The notes under the pieces were generated by a model. It made no database searches, was not told the DNA's origin, and saw nothing but the letters and a program-made list of their open reading frames with translations. Position numbers and translations under genes: made by a program. This document shows positions 1 through 6,420 of a DNA stretch of 7,577 nt, one piece after another (the stretch's first letter is position 1; every line of letters begins with the position of its first letter). The stretch is from contig JAGBYC010000079.1 of NCBI GenBank assembly GCA_017628935.1, positions 1-7,577 on the forward strand. The letters run 5' to 3'. Source of the DNA: Clostridia bacterium (GTDB lineage: Bacteria > Bacillota > Clostridia > Christensenellales > Borkfalkiaceae).

Positions 1-283
1 TGCTGTTCATATAGAACATACCGCATCTGTCAGCTTCTTGTTGGATAGCTTCTTGTGCTTGTTTTTTAGTACCTACAAAAAGTACTGTTTTACCTGCTTT
101 TACGGTTTCAACTACGAATTTGTAAGCCTTTTCGATTTCTTCAACAGTGAGTTGAAGGTCAACAATATGAATATTGTTACGTGCACCGTAAATGTACTTT
201 TTCATTTTCGGATTCCATCTTGAAGTTTGGTGACCGAAATGAACGCCTGCTTCGAGCAACTGTTTCATTGAACAAACTGCCAT
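1..283 (-). CDS. rpsB: 30S ribosomal protein S2, N-terminal part (runs off the window)
   Basis: S2 is a late-assembling protein of the small ribosomal subunit, located between head and body, and helps recruit S1. Reading the complement from the ATG at 283-281 gives 94 codons with the hallmark S2 start: [19 protein letters not shown] at residues 1-19, then [21 protein letters not shown] and [13 protein letters not shown]. These match conserved S2 blocks closely, so identification is secure. The usual protein is about 230-260 residues, so roughly 60 percent lies beyond position 1; this is truncation by the window edge, not damage. The start is fixed by a strong Shine-Dalgarno GGAGG (complement of 295-299), 11 nt from the ATG. 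A sigma-A promoter and a foldable leader lie upstream. In most bacteria tsf follows rpsB, but that region is outside the window. Confidence 0.98.
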   Translation of the reverse strand, partial: MAVCSMKQLLEAGVHFGHQTSRWNPKMKKYIYGARNNIHIVDLQLTVEEIEKAYKFVVETVKAGKTVLFVGTKKQAQEAIQQEADRCGMFYMNS

Positions 284-314
284 AATAAAATATACCTCCG
301 TTATTCCTCCCGAT

Positions 315-383
315 ATAAGTTTTTGCCCATAACTACCTTGGCGTGAGTTAGATTTTGCCTTGGCAACGGTTTATGGAACTTAT
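315..383 (-). promoter_or_regulatory. Structured rpsB mRNA leader, candidate r-protein autoregulatory element
   Basis: Seen in the sequence: the leader can form a long stem. Bases 377-383 pair with 315-321 (ATAAGTT with AACTTAT in the transcript), 371-376 with 327-332 (CCATAA with TTATGG) and 368-370 with 335-337. On one side these helices stack without a gap (368-383). On the other they are broken by a 5-nt bulge (322-326) and a 2-nt gap (333-334). Inside, 355-366 makes a small hairpin of 4 bp with loop CAAG. GCCAAGG occurs twice in the loop region of the RNA. The stem ends about 15 nt before the GGAGG site. Known: S2 represses rpsB-tsf through the 5' leader in E. coli. Inference: this is the equivalent control site here. 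No energy calculation or covariation was possible. Confidence 0.5.
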
Positions 384-406
384 CCGGTGCGAATTTTTGC
401 TTTAGT

Positions 407-435
407 ATCTTACCATATTTTTTTGATTTTGGCAA
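407..435 (-). promoter_or_regulatory. sigma-A-type promoter of rpsB
   Basis: On the minus strand a -35 box TTGCCA (complement of 430-435) and a -10 box TAAGAT (complement of 407-412) are separated by exactly 17 nt. This predicts a transcription start near position 400 and a leader of about 117 nt before the rpsB ATG. The match is five of six and four of six to the housekeeping consensus with ideal spacing, as expected for a highly expressed ribosomal protein gene. Confidence 0.75.
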
Positions 436-488
436 CGATTTTTCTGCCCTTATATAAATTTATTTATAATTTTTTATTTTTAACCTGC

Positions 489-510
489 TTTTAAGGGCGT
501 TTTAAGGGTG
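489..510. repeat. Tandem 11-bp direct repeat in the rpsB/galK divergent region
   Basis: TTTTAAGGGCG (489-499) is followed at once by TTTTAAGGGTG (500-510), two copies differing at one base. An inverted copy of the core, GCCCTTA, is at 446-452. The tandem pair ends 19 bp upstream of the galK -35 box, and the inverted copy starts 10 bp upstream of the rpsB -35 box. An 11-bp period is about one turn of DNA, so both copies would face the same side of the helix. This is what an activator site would look like, but no known regulator motif is recognised. The bases between 453 and 488 are nearly pure A/T with no other visible signal. Confidence 0.45.
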
Positions 511-529
511 CGTAAAATGCTAAATTCTA

Positions 530-558
530 TTTACAAACGAATATTTGTGTGCTAAAAT
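530..558 (+). promoter_or_regulatory. sigma-A-type promoter with extended -10 for galK
   Basis: A -35 box TTTACA (530-535) and a -10 box TAAAAT (553-558) are 17 nt apart. TG at 550-551, one base before the -10 box, makes an extended -10 element. The predicted start of transcription is near 565, giving a very short leader of about 23 nt before the galK ATG at 588. The promoter diverges from that of rpsB. Confidence 0.7.
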
Positions 559-560
559 AC

Positions 561-592
561 AAACTATGAAAATATGTGGGTGAAACTATGAA
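561..592 (+). repeat. 10-bp direct repeat spanning two ATG codons, with a 5-codon upstream ORF
   Basis: AAACTATGAA occurs at 561-570 and again at 583-592, 22 bp apart. The second copy carries the galK start ATG (588-590). The first carries another ATG (566-568), which opens a tiny frame of five codons (MKICG) that stops with TGA at 581-583, 4 nt before the galK start. The predicted transcription start falls at or next to the first ATG, so this mini-frame would be almost leaderless. Whether it is translated is unknown. Confidence 0.4.
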
Positions 593-1802
593 TTTATCAC
601 TTTTGTACGGCGAAAACGCCAACCTTAATTACTACGAAAATAGAATAAACGCTTTAAAAACTGCTTTTATAAACGGCGAAGGCTACGAGCCTACTCACCT
701 TTTTTCATCACCTGGTAGAGCAGAAATTTTAGGTAATCATACCGACCACAACAACGGCTTAGTTATGGTTGCGTCTATTAGCGTAGACGTTATAGCGTGG
801 GCTTCAAAAAGAACTGACAATATAGTTAAAGTTTGTAGCGAAGGTTTCGACGACGTTATTGTTGACTTAACTTCATTAGAAGTTAACCCTAACGAATACG
901 GCAACTCTAACGCGTTAGTTCGTGGCGTAGCAAAAGCAATAACTGACCGTAATTATAAGTTAAACGGTTTTACGGCGTACACTACAAGCGATATATTTAA
1001 AGGCGCAGGCGTATCGTCGTCGGCTGCGTTTGAAGTTTTAATAACTGAAATTTTCAACGCTTTATATTTAAACGGCGCTATCACACCTATTGAGCGCGCA
1101 ATAATTTCTCAGTACGCTGAAAATGCTTATTTTGGTAAACCATGTGGACTTCTTGACCAAAGTGGTATTTCAATAGGCAACCTTACTAAGTTAGATTTTA
1201 ACACTCCGTCAAAACCCGATGTAAACGTTTTAAACGCTCCTGACGGATACAGCATAGTAATAACTAATACGGGTGGCAATCACGCCGACTTAACTACGCA
1301 CTACGCCGATATTAGAAAAGAAATGGAAGAAGTTGCAAGTTGTTTTGGTAAAAAAGTATTGCGTGACGTAAACTATAACGAATTTTTAACGCATATGCCG
1401 TCGCTTAAACGCCGTTTTTCTGGCAGAGCAATTCTTCGCGCAATGCATTATTTTAATGAAAACGAAAGAGTTTTACAAGCCGAAAACGCACTTATAAACG
1501 GAGATACTAAAAAGTTTTTAGAATGCGTTAACTTGTCTGGCATATCTTCAATAAATCTTTTACAAAACTGCTACGTTCCGGGCGAAACAACGCAACCTAT
1601 TTTATTAGCAATAGAATATTCACGCCAAATTATACGTGACGGCGCAGTTAGAGTTCACGGTGGCGGATTTGCAGGCACTATTATAGCGTTTGTTAGCGAT
1701 AGTGAGGTTGACGAATACGCTAATAAAATGCAAAATCTTTTTGGTAAAGGTAACGTTTTTAAAGCCGTTGTTAGAAAGGTTGGAACAACGCAAGTTAAAT
1801 AA
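588..1802 (+). CDS. galK: GHMP-family sugar kinase, galactokinase type
   Basis: Galactokinase transfers phosphate from ATP to C1 of alpha-D-galactose, the entry step of the Leloir pathway in the cytoplasm. The 404-residue product carries all three GHMP motifs: GRAEILGNHTDHNNG at 43-57, the phosphate loop GAGVSSSAAFE at 139-149, and HGGGFAGT at 357-364. The catalytic pair appears present: Arg44, and Asp190 in CGLLDQ (186-191). Length fits the family. Odd point: canonical enzymes have GEHTDY in motif 1, and the Glu helps bind the sugar; here it is Asn50 (GNHTDH). I recall this variant in clostridial proteins annotated as galactokinase, but the true sugar is not certain. I chose ATG 588 over GTG 576 because the promoter predicts transcription starting near 565, and GTGGGTG at 576-582 can act as a weak ribosome site 5 nt before this ATG. 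No galT or galE is nearby. Confidence 0.88.
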   Translation: MNLSLLYGENANLNYYENRINALKTAFINGEGYEPTHLFSSPGRAEILGNHTDHNNGLVMVASISVDVIAWASKRTDNIVKVCSEGFDDVIVDLTSLEVNPNEYGNSNALVRGVAKAITDRNYKLNGFTAYTTSDIFKGAGVSSSAAFEVLITEIFNALYLNGAITPIERAIISQYAENAYFGKPCGLLDQSGISIGNLTKLDFNTPSKPDVNVLNAPDGYSIVITNTGGNHADLTTHYADIRKEMEEVASCFGKKVLRDVNYNEFLTHMPSLKRRFSGRAILRAMHYFNENERVLQAENALINGDTKKFLECVNLSGISSINLLQNCYVPGETTQPILLAIEYSRQIIRDGAVRVHGGGFAGTIIAFVSDSEVDEYANKMQNLFGKGNVFKAVVRKVGTTQVK

Positions 1803-1845
1803 CCTATTTTAACCTAAAATAAGACAAAACTTAATAAAATTTTCA

Positions 1846-1914
1846 ACCCGTAAAGTGTTATAAAAAAATTGCGTACGGTTTACGCCTACGTAATAACTAC
1901 TTACGGGTATTTTT
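1846..1914 (+). terminator. Long imperfect palindrome with T-run between galK and spoIIE
   Basis: ACCCGTAA (1846-1853) pairs perfectly with TTACGGGT (1901-1908). After a 3x3 internal loop the stem continues with GTTAT (1857-1861) against ATAAC (1893-1897). An inner hairpin GCGTA-CGGTT-TACGC occupies 1871-1885. Five T residues (1910-1914) follow directly and run into the spoIIE ATG. The shape fits a rho-independent terminator for galK, though with an unusually large loop. It could equally be a leader structure of spoIIE, because the only ribosome-site-like bases (ACGGGT, 1903-1908) lie in its 3' arm. A weak possible promoter with a long spacer (TTAACC 1809-1814, TAAAAT 1835-1840, 20 nt apart) would start transcription at about its 5' edge. 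Confidence 0.5.
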
Positions 1915-4197
1915 ATGTTAAAAACTAAATTTACGTATAAAACTGTGCTTGACGGAATAGTTTTTTTGTTTATTTGTACTGCGCTTAATAAGTCGCTTAA
2001 CGGATATTGTTTTTTAAGTTTGCCCTATTTTATAGCAAGTTGCTATAATAAGAAAAACCCTTTGTTTTTTAGCGTTTTATTTTTAATTTCGTTTATACTT
2101 ATTTCAAATTACAATATATTGATTGCCAGCACCTTATCAGCAGTTATATTAAGTATAATTTTTATTATTTACAACGCCAAAAACAAGCAAGTTGGTGGCG
2201 AAATTATTATATATTCTATACTGTCGTGCCTACCATACGTATTTTTGCGTGGCGACGTTAATTTGGTTGAAACGGTTATAAAAAGCGTAATTTCAGTAGT
2301 TTTATCAATAATTTTTATACCTGCAGTAAACTTAATTTCAGTTAGCCGATTTAAAAATAAAATTGACGCTTCAAGTTACGTTTGTTTAGCCGTTTTAGTT
2401 TTCCCCGTTGAAATGGGCGTAATAAGGCTGTTTTCAGTTTTTGTTTTAAAAGGTTTAGTGCTTTTTGCCATACTTTTTTGTGGCGTTATATATAAAAACC
2501 AGTTTGTTTCAGTTGTGGTAGCGATAATTTTAGGTATAGCGCCAAGCGTGTTTGAAAGCACTTTTTCATACCTATCAGCCTTTTCGATAATAGCAGTTTT
2601 ATCGTCACTTTTTATAAAAAATTCACGCATTGTTTCTGCCTTTTCAGTTTTAGCGTTAGATACCGTTTTTTTAGTTTTACTTAAAGCCTACGGTAGTTTT
2701 ACTACCGTTGACGTGTTTTATTCGATAATTCCTATAATAATTTTCTTGTTTATTCCTAAAGGAGTTATTGATAAAGTGCAAAAGGTTTTTTATTCTTTTA
2801 ACGAAAAGGCCTTATCAAAATACGCCATAAACAAAACAAGAAACGCCCTATCTAATAAGCTTTACGGGGTTAGCGACGTGTTTAACGAAATGCACGCTTC
2901 GTTTACAAAACTTAAAGAAACGGTTAGTGGGCAAAGCGAACTTATGCTTAGAGTTTGCGATGAAATTATATATTCCGTTTGCAATAACTGTCCGTCAAAA
3001 GCACGGTGCAGAAACAAAAACTTTCCGTCAACTGACGAACTTATGAAAATAGTTTCAGTTGGCGTTGCTAAAAATCGCGTGTCACTTATCGACTTAACTA
3101 AAACTTTTACCGAAAATTGCAGTTACACTAACAGCGTTATTTTTGAAATGAACGCGCTTATTACTAAATACAAAGAAAAAATTAAAGAACTTGACGACTT
3201 ATCTAAGGGTAAAGAACTTATTAAAATGCAGTCGGAAGGAATAGCCGAAGTTTTAAAAGGTATGGCGTTTGATATGTCTAAAACGCTAACCTACGATACC
3301 GAACTTGAAAAAAAGTTATTTTCTGCGCTTAGAAAAAACGGCGTAACGGCAAGCGAAATTATGGTGTATAACGATTTTGGCGACGTTGAAGTTGACTTCG
3401 TTTTGCCTAAGTCGTGTTTAAATAAAAGCACTTTTATAAAAACGGTTAGTAACGTGCTTCAAAAAGAAATGAGCGTAGTTTCAAAAACGGGGCTAAGCGA
3501 AAGTAGTTGCGCCGTATCGCTAAAAGCGTCGCCTGAAACGGACGCGTCGTTCGGGCTTGCTATTTCTAATAAAGACGGGTCTAAAAAATCTGGCGACACG
3601 CATTCTTTGTTAAAAATTAGTGAAGGTAAGTTTTTAATTGCTTTGTCTGACGGTATGGGTAGTGGCGCAAAAGCGCAAAACACGTCGGCAACGGCAATAT
3701 CACTAATAGAATCGTTTTATAAAGCCGGACTTAACAGCAATTTAATTTTAAGTATGGTTAATAAAATTCTTGCCCTTAATACCGACGATAATTTTTCTGC
3801 TATGGACGTTTTAACAATCGATTTATTTAATTTATCTGCCGACTTTATTAAAATAGGCGCGCCACAAAGTTACGTTATAACGGATACTTGCATTAAGCTT
3901 ATTGAAGGCAACTCGCTTCCCCTTGGCATATTAGACGACCTTAAACCAACCGGTTGTACTACCGACCTAAGTTTAGGTAGCACCATAGTTTTAATTACCG
4001 ACGGAATTAGCGAGGCCTTTACGTCGTCTACCGATTTTATTAACTATTTACAATCGGTAAGCAGTAAAAATCCACAAACGCTTGCAGACGGAATTTTAAA
4101 TAAGGCAATAGAACTTAACGGTGGCGTTAAAAAAGACGATATGACGGTGCTTTGCGTAAGAATTTTTAAAAAACAAAGTCATAAAACGGTTGCGTAA
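1915..4197 (+). CDS. spoIIE: Stage II sporulation protein E, membrane-bound PP2C-type serine phosphatase
   Basis: SpoIIE sits at the polar division septum with FtsZ and dephosphorylates the anti-anti-sigma factor SpoIIAA-P, which frees sigma-F in the forespore. The 760-residue protein shows the family's three-part build. Residues about 10-283 form nine or ten hydrophobic membrane segments. A central cytoplasmic region follows, with a cysteine cluster (Cys348, Cys356, Cys359, Cys365). The C-terminal PP2C domain has metal-binding DGMGSG at 579-584, ITDGIS around Asp696 and DDMTV at 741-745, so the catalytic residues look intact. B. subtilis SpoIIE is about 827 residues; the shorter length falls mainly before the PP2C domain. 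ATG 1915 is the first possible start, since an in-frame TAA is at 1894-1896. It has only a poor ribosome site (ACGGGT), inside a palindrome. No Spo0A box was convincing. Confidence 0.95.
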   Translation: MLKTKFTYKTVLDGIVFLFICTALNKSLNGYCFLSLPYFIASCYNKKNPLFFSVLFLISFILISNYNILIASTLSAVILSIIFIIYNAKNKQVGGEIIIYSILSCLPYVFLRGDVNLVETVIKSVISVVLSIIFIPAVNLISVSRFKNKIDASSYVCLAVLVFPVEMGVIRLFSVFVLKGLVLFAILFCGVIYKNQFVSVVVAIILGIAPSVFESTFSYLSAFSIIAVLSSLFIKNSRIVSAFSVLALDTVFLVLLKAYGSFTTVDVFYSIIPIIIFLFIPKGVIDKVQKVFYSFNEKALSKYAINKTRNALSNKLYGVSDVFNEMHASFTKLKETVSGQSELMLRVCDEIIYSVCNNCPSKARCRNKNFPSTDELMKIVSVGVAKNRVSLIDLTKTFTENCSYTNSVIFEMNALITKYKEKIKELDDLSKGKELIKMQSEGIAEVLKGMAFDMSKTLTYDTELEKKLFSALRKNGVTASEIMVYNDFGDVEVDFVLPKSCLNKSTFIKTVSNVLQKEMSVVSKTGLSESSCAVSLKASPETDASFGLAISNKDGSKKSGDTHSLLKISEGKFLIALSDGMGSGAKAQNTSATAISLIESFYKAGLNSNLILSMVNKILALNTDDNFSAMDVLTIDLFNLSADFIKIGAPQSYVITDTCIKLIEGNSLPLGILDDLKPTGCTTDLSLGSTIVLITDGISEAFTSSTDFINYLQSVSSKNPQTLADGILNKAIELNGGVKKDDMTVLCVRIFKKQSHKTVA

Positions 4198-4248
4198 ACT
4201 AAATCTGGTGGTATATTTTAGGTAGCGTCTTGAATTTATAAAGGATAC

Positions 4249-4296
4249 GCAGTATTTTACTGCTAAATTTTAACGACCAACTTTTTTGGCGTCGTT
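4249..4296 (+). other. Two small hairpins in the spoIIE to membrane-protein gap
   Basis: GCAGTA-TTT-TACTGC (4249-4263) is a perfect 6-bp hairpin followed by TAAATTTT, at best a weak terminator for spoIIE. A second inverted repeat at 4272-4296 pairs AACGA with TCGTT and CCAA with TTGG, with a 2-nt bulge and a 5-nt pyrimidine loop. It has no T-run after it, so it is not a terminator. The rest of the 138-nt gap holds no recognised gene. TTTAAAAT at 4314-4321 could be a -10 box, but I see no matching -35. Confidence 0.35.
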
Positions 4297-4335
4297 ACGG
4301 CTGAAAAATTCGCTTTAAAATGCTTGCATTAGAGT

Positions 4336-4884
4336 ATGAGTGAAAGTGAAATTATATCTATTTTAAGTAAATTCAGCGTGGAAATTATTTTGCTAGCAGG
4401 GTTAACCAGTATTTTTACGGGCATACTTAAAAAATACTTGCCTGCTACTTTAAAAAATCTTACTCACTTATTACCTTTTTTACTTGGCGTAGCAGTTTAC
4501 GCGTGCTATTCGTATTTAGTGTTGAAGTCGCTTGACCTTTCTGCAATTTTAAAAAGCGGGGTTCAAATAGGTGGTGTGGCGATATTAATGTACGCCCTTA
4601 TAAAGCAACTATTTAAAAAGTCGTCAAACGCTAAAAACGCTATTTATGATATTTTAAAAGGTTTCGTTGACGAAGCATCTTTACAAGGTACGGTTAACCG
4701 TATTATTAAAGAGTTTGACTCTGCTGTGAAAAACGGCACTGTAGCAACGCCTACGATAACTAAAATTGTTGCTGAAACTTCTTCGGTAACAGAATCAGAA
4801 AGCAATACGTTAGGCCTTTTAATAGTAAAAACTTTAAACGCTCTTACAAAAACTAATAAGGCGAAAACAACAAATAGTAAGTAA
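4336..4884 (+). CDS. Unrecognised 182-residue membrane protein with holin-like layout
   Basis: I do not recognise the family. Three hydrophobic segments are visible at about residues 14-32, 44-64 and 70-92. A basic KKYLP turn follows the first, and SGVQIGG opens the middle of the third. A short hydrophobic membrane part with a lysine-proline turn after the first helix and a small, Gly-rich last helix resembles some phage holins. Unlike most holins it continues with about 90 hydrophilic residues, rich in Ser, Thr and Lys towards the end. The gene lies between spoIIE and a germination operon on the same strand, and is closed by its own strong terminator. The ATG at 4336 has no Shine-Dalgarno, only AGAG too close to it; no other early start exists in frame (the next Met is about residue 85). 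A role in spore formation or germination is inference from position only. Confidence 0.7.
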   Translation: MSESEIISILSKFSVEIILLAGLTSIFTGILKKYLPATLKNLTHLLPFLLGVAVYACYSYLVLKSLDLSAILKSGVQIGGVAILMYALIKQLFKKSSNAKNAIYDILKGFVDEASLQGTVNRIIKEFDSAVKNGTVATPTITKIVAETSSVTESESNTLGLLIVKTLNALTKTNKAKTTNSK

Positions 4885-4892
4885 GATAATTT

Positions 4893-4920
4893 AAAACGCG
4901 TGCTTATGCACGCGTTTTTT
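4893..4920 (+). terminator. Strong rho-independent terminator
   Basis: AAAACGCGTGC (4893-4903), loop TTAT (4904-4907) and GCACGCGTTTT (4908-4918) form a perfect 11-bp hairpin with a seven-pair GC-rich core, continuing into T residues up to 4920. It starts 9 nt after the stop of the upstream membrane-protein gene. It separates that gene from the germination operon, so the operon must have its own promoter between 4921 and 4974. Confidence 0.92.
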
Positions 4921-4974
4921 CTTGCCAAAATTTGCAACACGCATATTTTTATAAAAACTGAAAAAAGTATTAGT

Positions 4975-6420
4975 ATGAAAATATTTAGTGATATTAATAA
5001 AAATTTACATCACGCTAAATCGCTTATAAATTCTGACGATTTTATAATTTTTAACTTTAAAACGGCTGATAAAAACGCCGTGGCTATATATCTTGAAAAT
5101 TTATGCGATAAAGAAGTTTTAGGCAAACAAGCAATTTACAAACTTTCTATGGCTAATTCTATTAGCAACGTAGACGACGTTACTAAAAATATCGACCACC
5201 CCGAAGTTACTGAAGTTTACGAATTTAACGAAGTTACTTCTAAACTATTAAACGGCGACGGAGTTATTTTCGTTGACGGCCTTAACACTGCCGTGTCGGT
5301 AGCACCTAAGAAAGTTACTATGCGCGCTATTACCGAACCACCTACAAGTTCGGTTATGAAAGGCCCTCGTGAAGGGTTTGTTGAAAATATACAAACTAAC
5401 CTTGCGCTTATTCGTAATAGGCTTAGAACTGAAAACTTTTGCTATAAAAAGTTTACCGTTGGTAAATATTCTAAAACTCTTACTGGACTTGTGTATTTAA
5501 AAGGCGTTGCTAACGAAAAAACCGTTCAACGCTTAAGCGAAAAACTTAAAAACATTACCGTTGACGGAATTATTGATAGTTCTTACGTTATAAAATGCAT
5601 TTCTGATAGAAAAACGTCGCTTTTTCGTGAAGTAGGAGCAACTGAAAAACCTGATATTTTATGCGCTAAACTGCTTGAAGGAAGAATAGGTATTATAGTT
5701 GACGGTTCGCCTATAATTTTAACTGCGCCCTTTTTACTGCTTGAAGACTTTCAAAACGCTGAAGACTACTACTCTAACGTTTATAGGGCTAACGTTTCAA
5801 GGTTTTTAAGGCTTATTTCAGTTATAATTGCCGTTATGTTACCTGCATTTTTTGTGGCGTCGCAACTGTTTCACCTTCAATTTATTCCACTTAACTTTTT
5901 GCTTACGATAGTTAGTAGTATAAAAGGAATTCCGCTGTCGCCAAGCGTTGAAATGTTTTTTACCTTGCTAATTTTTGAACTGTTAAACGAAGCCAGCTTG
6001 CGTATGCCAAGATACGTTGGTATCGCTATGTCGGTAGTGGGTGCGCTTGTGTTAGGCGAAACGGCCGTGAACGCAGGCATAGTATCCACTCCTACTATTA
6101 TGATAGTAGCGTTATCAGGAATTTGCTTATATACCATACCTGATATGATAGAAACGCTATCAGTTTTAAGGATAATGTTTTTAGTAGTTGCAGGCGCGAT
6201 AGGTGCGTACGGCATAATACTGCTTTTTTGCGCGTTAATAACCTATCTTGCCAGCCTTGACAGTTTTGGAACGCCTTATCTTGCGCCGTACTCACCACTT
6301 ATTTTACGCGACTTGCAAGACGGGTTTACTTTAAGTTTTTTTGCCGAACAAAAGCGTAGACCTAAATCAATTAAAAGCAGTAACGTTACAAGAAGGAGGT
6401 TTAATTTAGATGAAGAATAA
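4975..6420 (+). CDS. gerAA: Spore germination receptor A subunit (GerA/GerKA family)
   Basis: A subunits of Ger receptors lie in the inner spore membrane and, with B and C subunits, turn germinant binding into ion and dipicolinate release. The 481-residue product matches the usual length (GerAA is about 480). Family blocks: GPREGF at 130-135 followed by NIQTNLALIRNRL, EVGATEKPD at 219-227, LLEGRIGIIVDGSP at 233-246, EDYYSN, then membrane segments from about 275 to 440 including MLPAFF and AGIVSTP at 367-373, and the closing PYLAPYSP and RDLQDGF. A longer frame from GTG 4900 is rejected because that start lies inside the terminator hairpin. ATG 4975 has no Shine-Dalgarno. The stop overlaps the next gene by 11 bp. 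Which Ger paralogue this is (GerA, GerK, SpoVAF-like) cannot be told, so the symbol is generic. Confidence 0.94.
   Translation: MKIFSDINKNLHHAKSLINSDDFIIFNFKTADKNAVAIYLENLCDKEVLGKQAIYKLSMANSISNVDDVTKNIDHPEVTEVYEFNEVTSKLLNGDGVIFVDGLNTAVSVAPKKVTMRAITEPPTSSVMKGPREGFVENIQTNLALIRNRLRTENFCYKKFTVGKYSKTLTGLVYLKGVANEKTVQRLSEKLKNITVDGIIDSSYVIKCISDRKTSLFREVGATEKPDILCAKLLEGRIGIIVDGSPIILTAPFLLLEDFQNAEDYYSNVYRANVSRFLRLISVIIAVMLPAFFVASQLFHLQFIPLNFLLTIVSSIKGIPLSPSVEMFFTLLIFELLNEASLRMPRYVGIAMSVVGALVLGETAVNAGIVSTPTIMIVALSGICLYTIPDMIETLSVLRIMFLVVAGAIGAYGIILLFCALITYLASLDSFGTPYLAPYSPLILRDLQDGFTLSFFAEQKRRPKSIKSSNVTRRRFNLDEE

Noticed and set aside
38..223. Open frame of 61 codons on the plus strand
   Set aside because: It lies antisense to rpsB, whose S2 blocks are unmistakable, and resembles no protein family.
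576..587. GTG start giving galK four extra residues
   Set aside because: It would leave only about 10 nt of leader and no ribosome site. The GTGGGTG at this place better serves as a weak ribosome site for ATG 588.
1821..1830. Possible Spo0A box near AAGACAAAAC before spoIIE
   Set aside because: Only five of seven bases match the TGTCGAA box, too weak in AT-rich DNA.
2376..2630. Minus-strand frame of 84 codons
   Set aside because: Antisense to the membrane part of spoIIE, with no start signals and no recognisable domain.
3459..3683. Minus-strand frame of 74 codons
   Set aside because: Antisense to the spoIIE PP2C domain, including its DGMGSG motif; a coding shadow.
4303..4333. sigma-G-like pair (GAAAA and CATTAGA, 19 nt apart) before the holin-like gene
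   Set aside because: The -10 part ends 2 nt before the ATG, so transcription would start inside the gene, and the -35 match is poor.
4644..4940. Minus-strand frame of 98 codons
   Set aside because: It crosses the terminator and runs antisense to the holin-like gene; no start signal on that strand.
4900..4974. Upstream GTG extension of the germination A gene by 25 residues
   Set aside because: The GTG lies in the terminator stem, and the remaining protein from ATG 4975 already has normal family length.
5877..6298. Two overlapping minus-strand frames (5877-6215 and 6098-6298)
   Set aside because: Both are antisense to conserved membrane segments of the A subunit and show no protein-like features.
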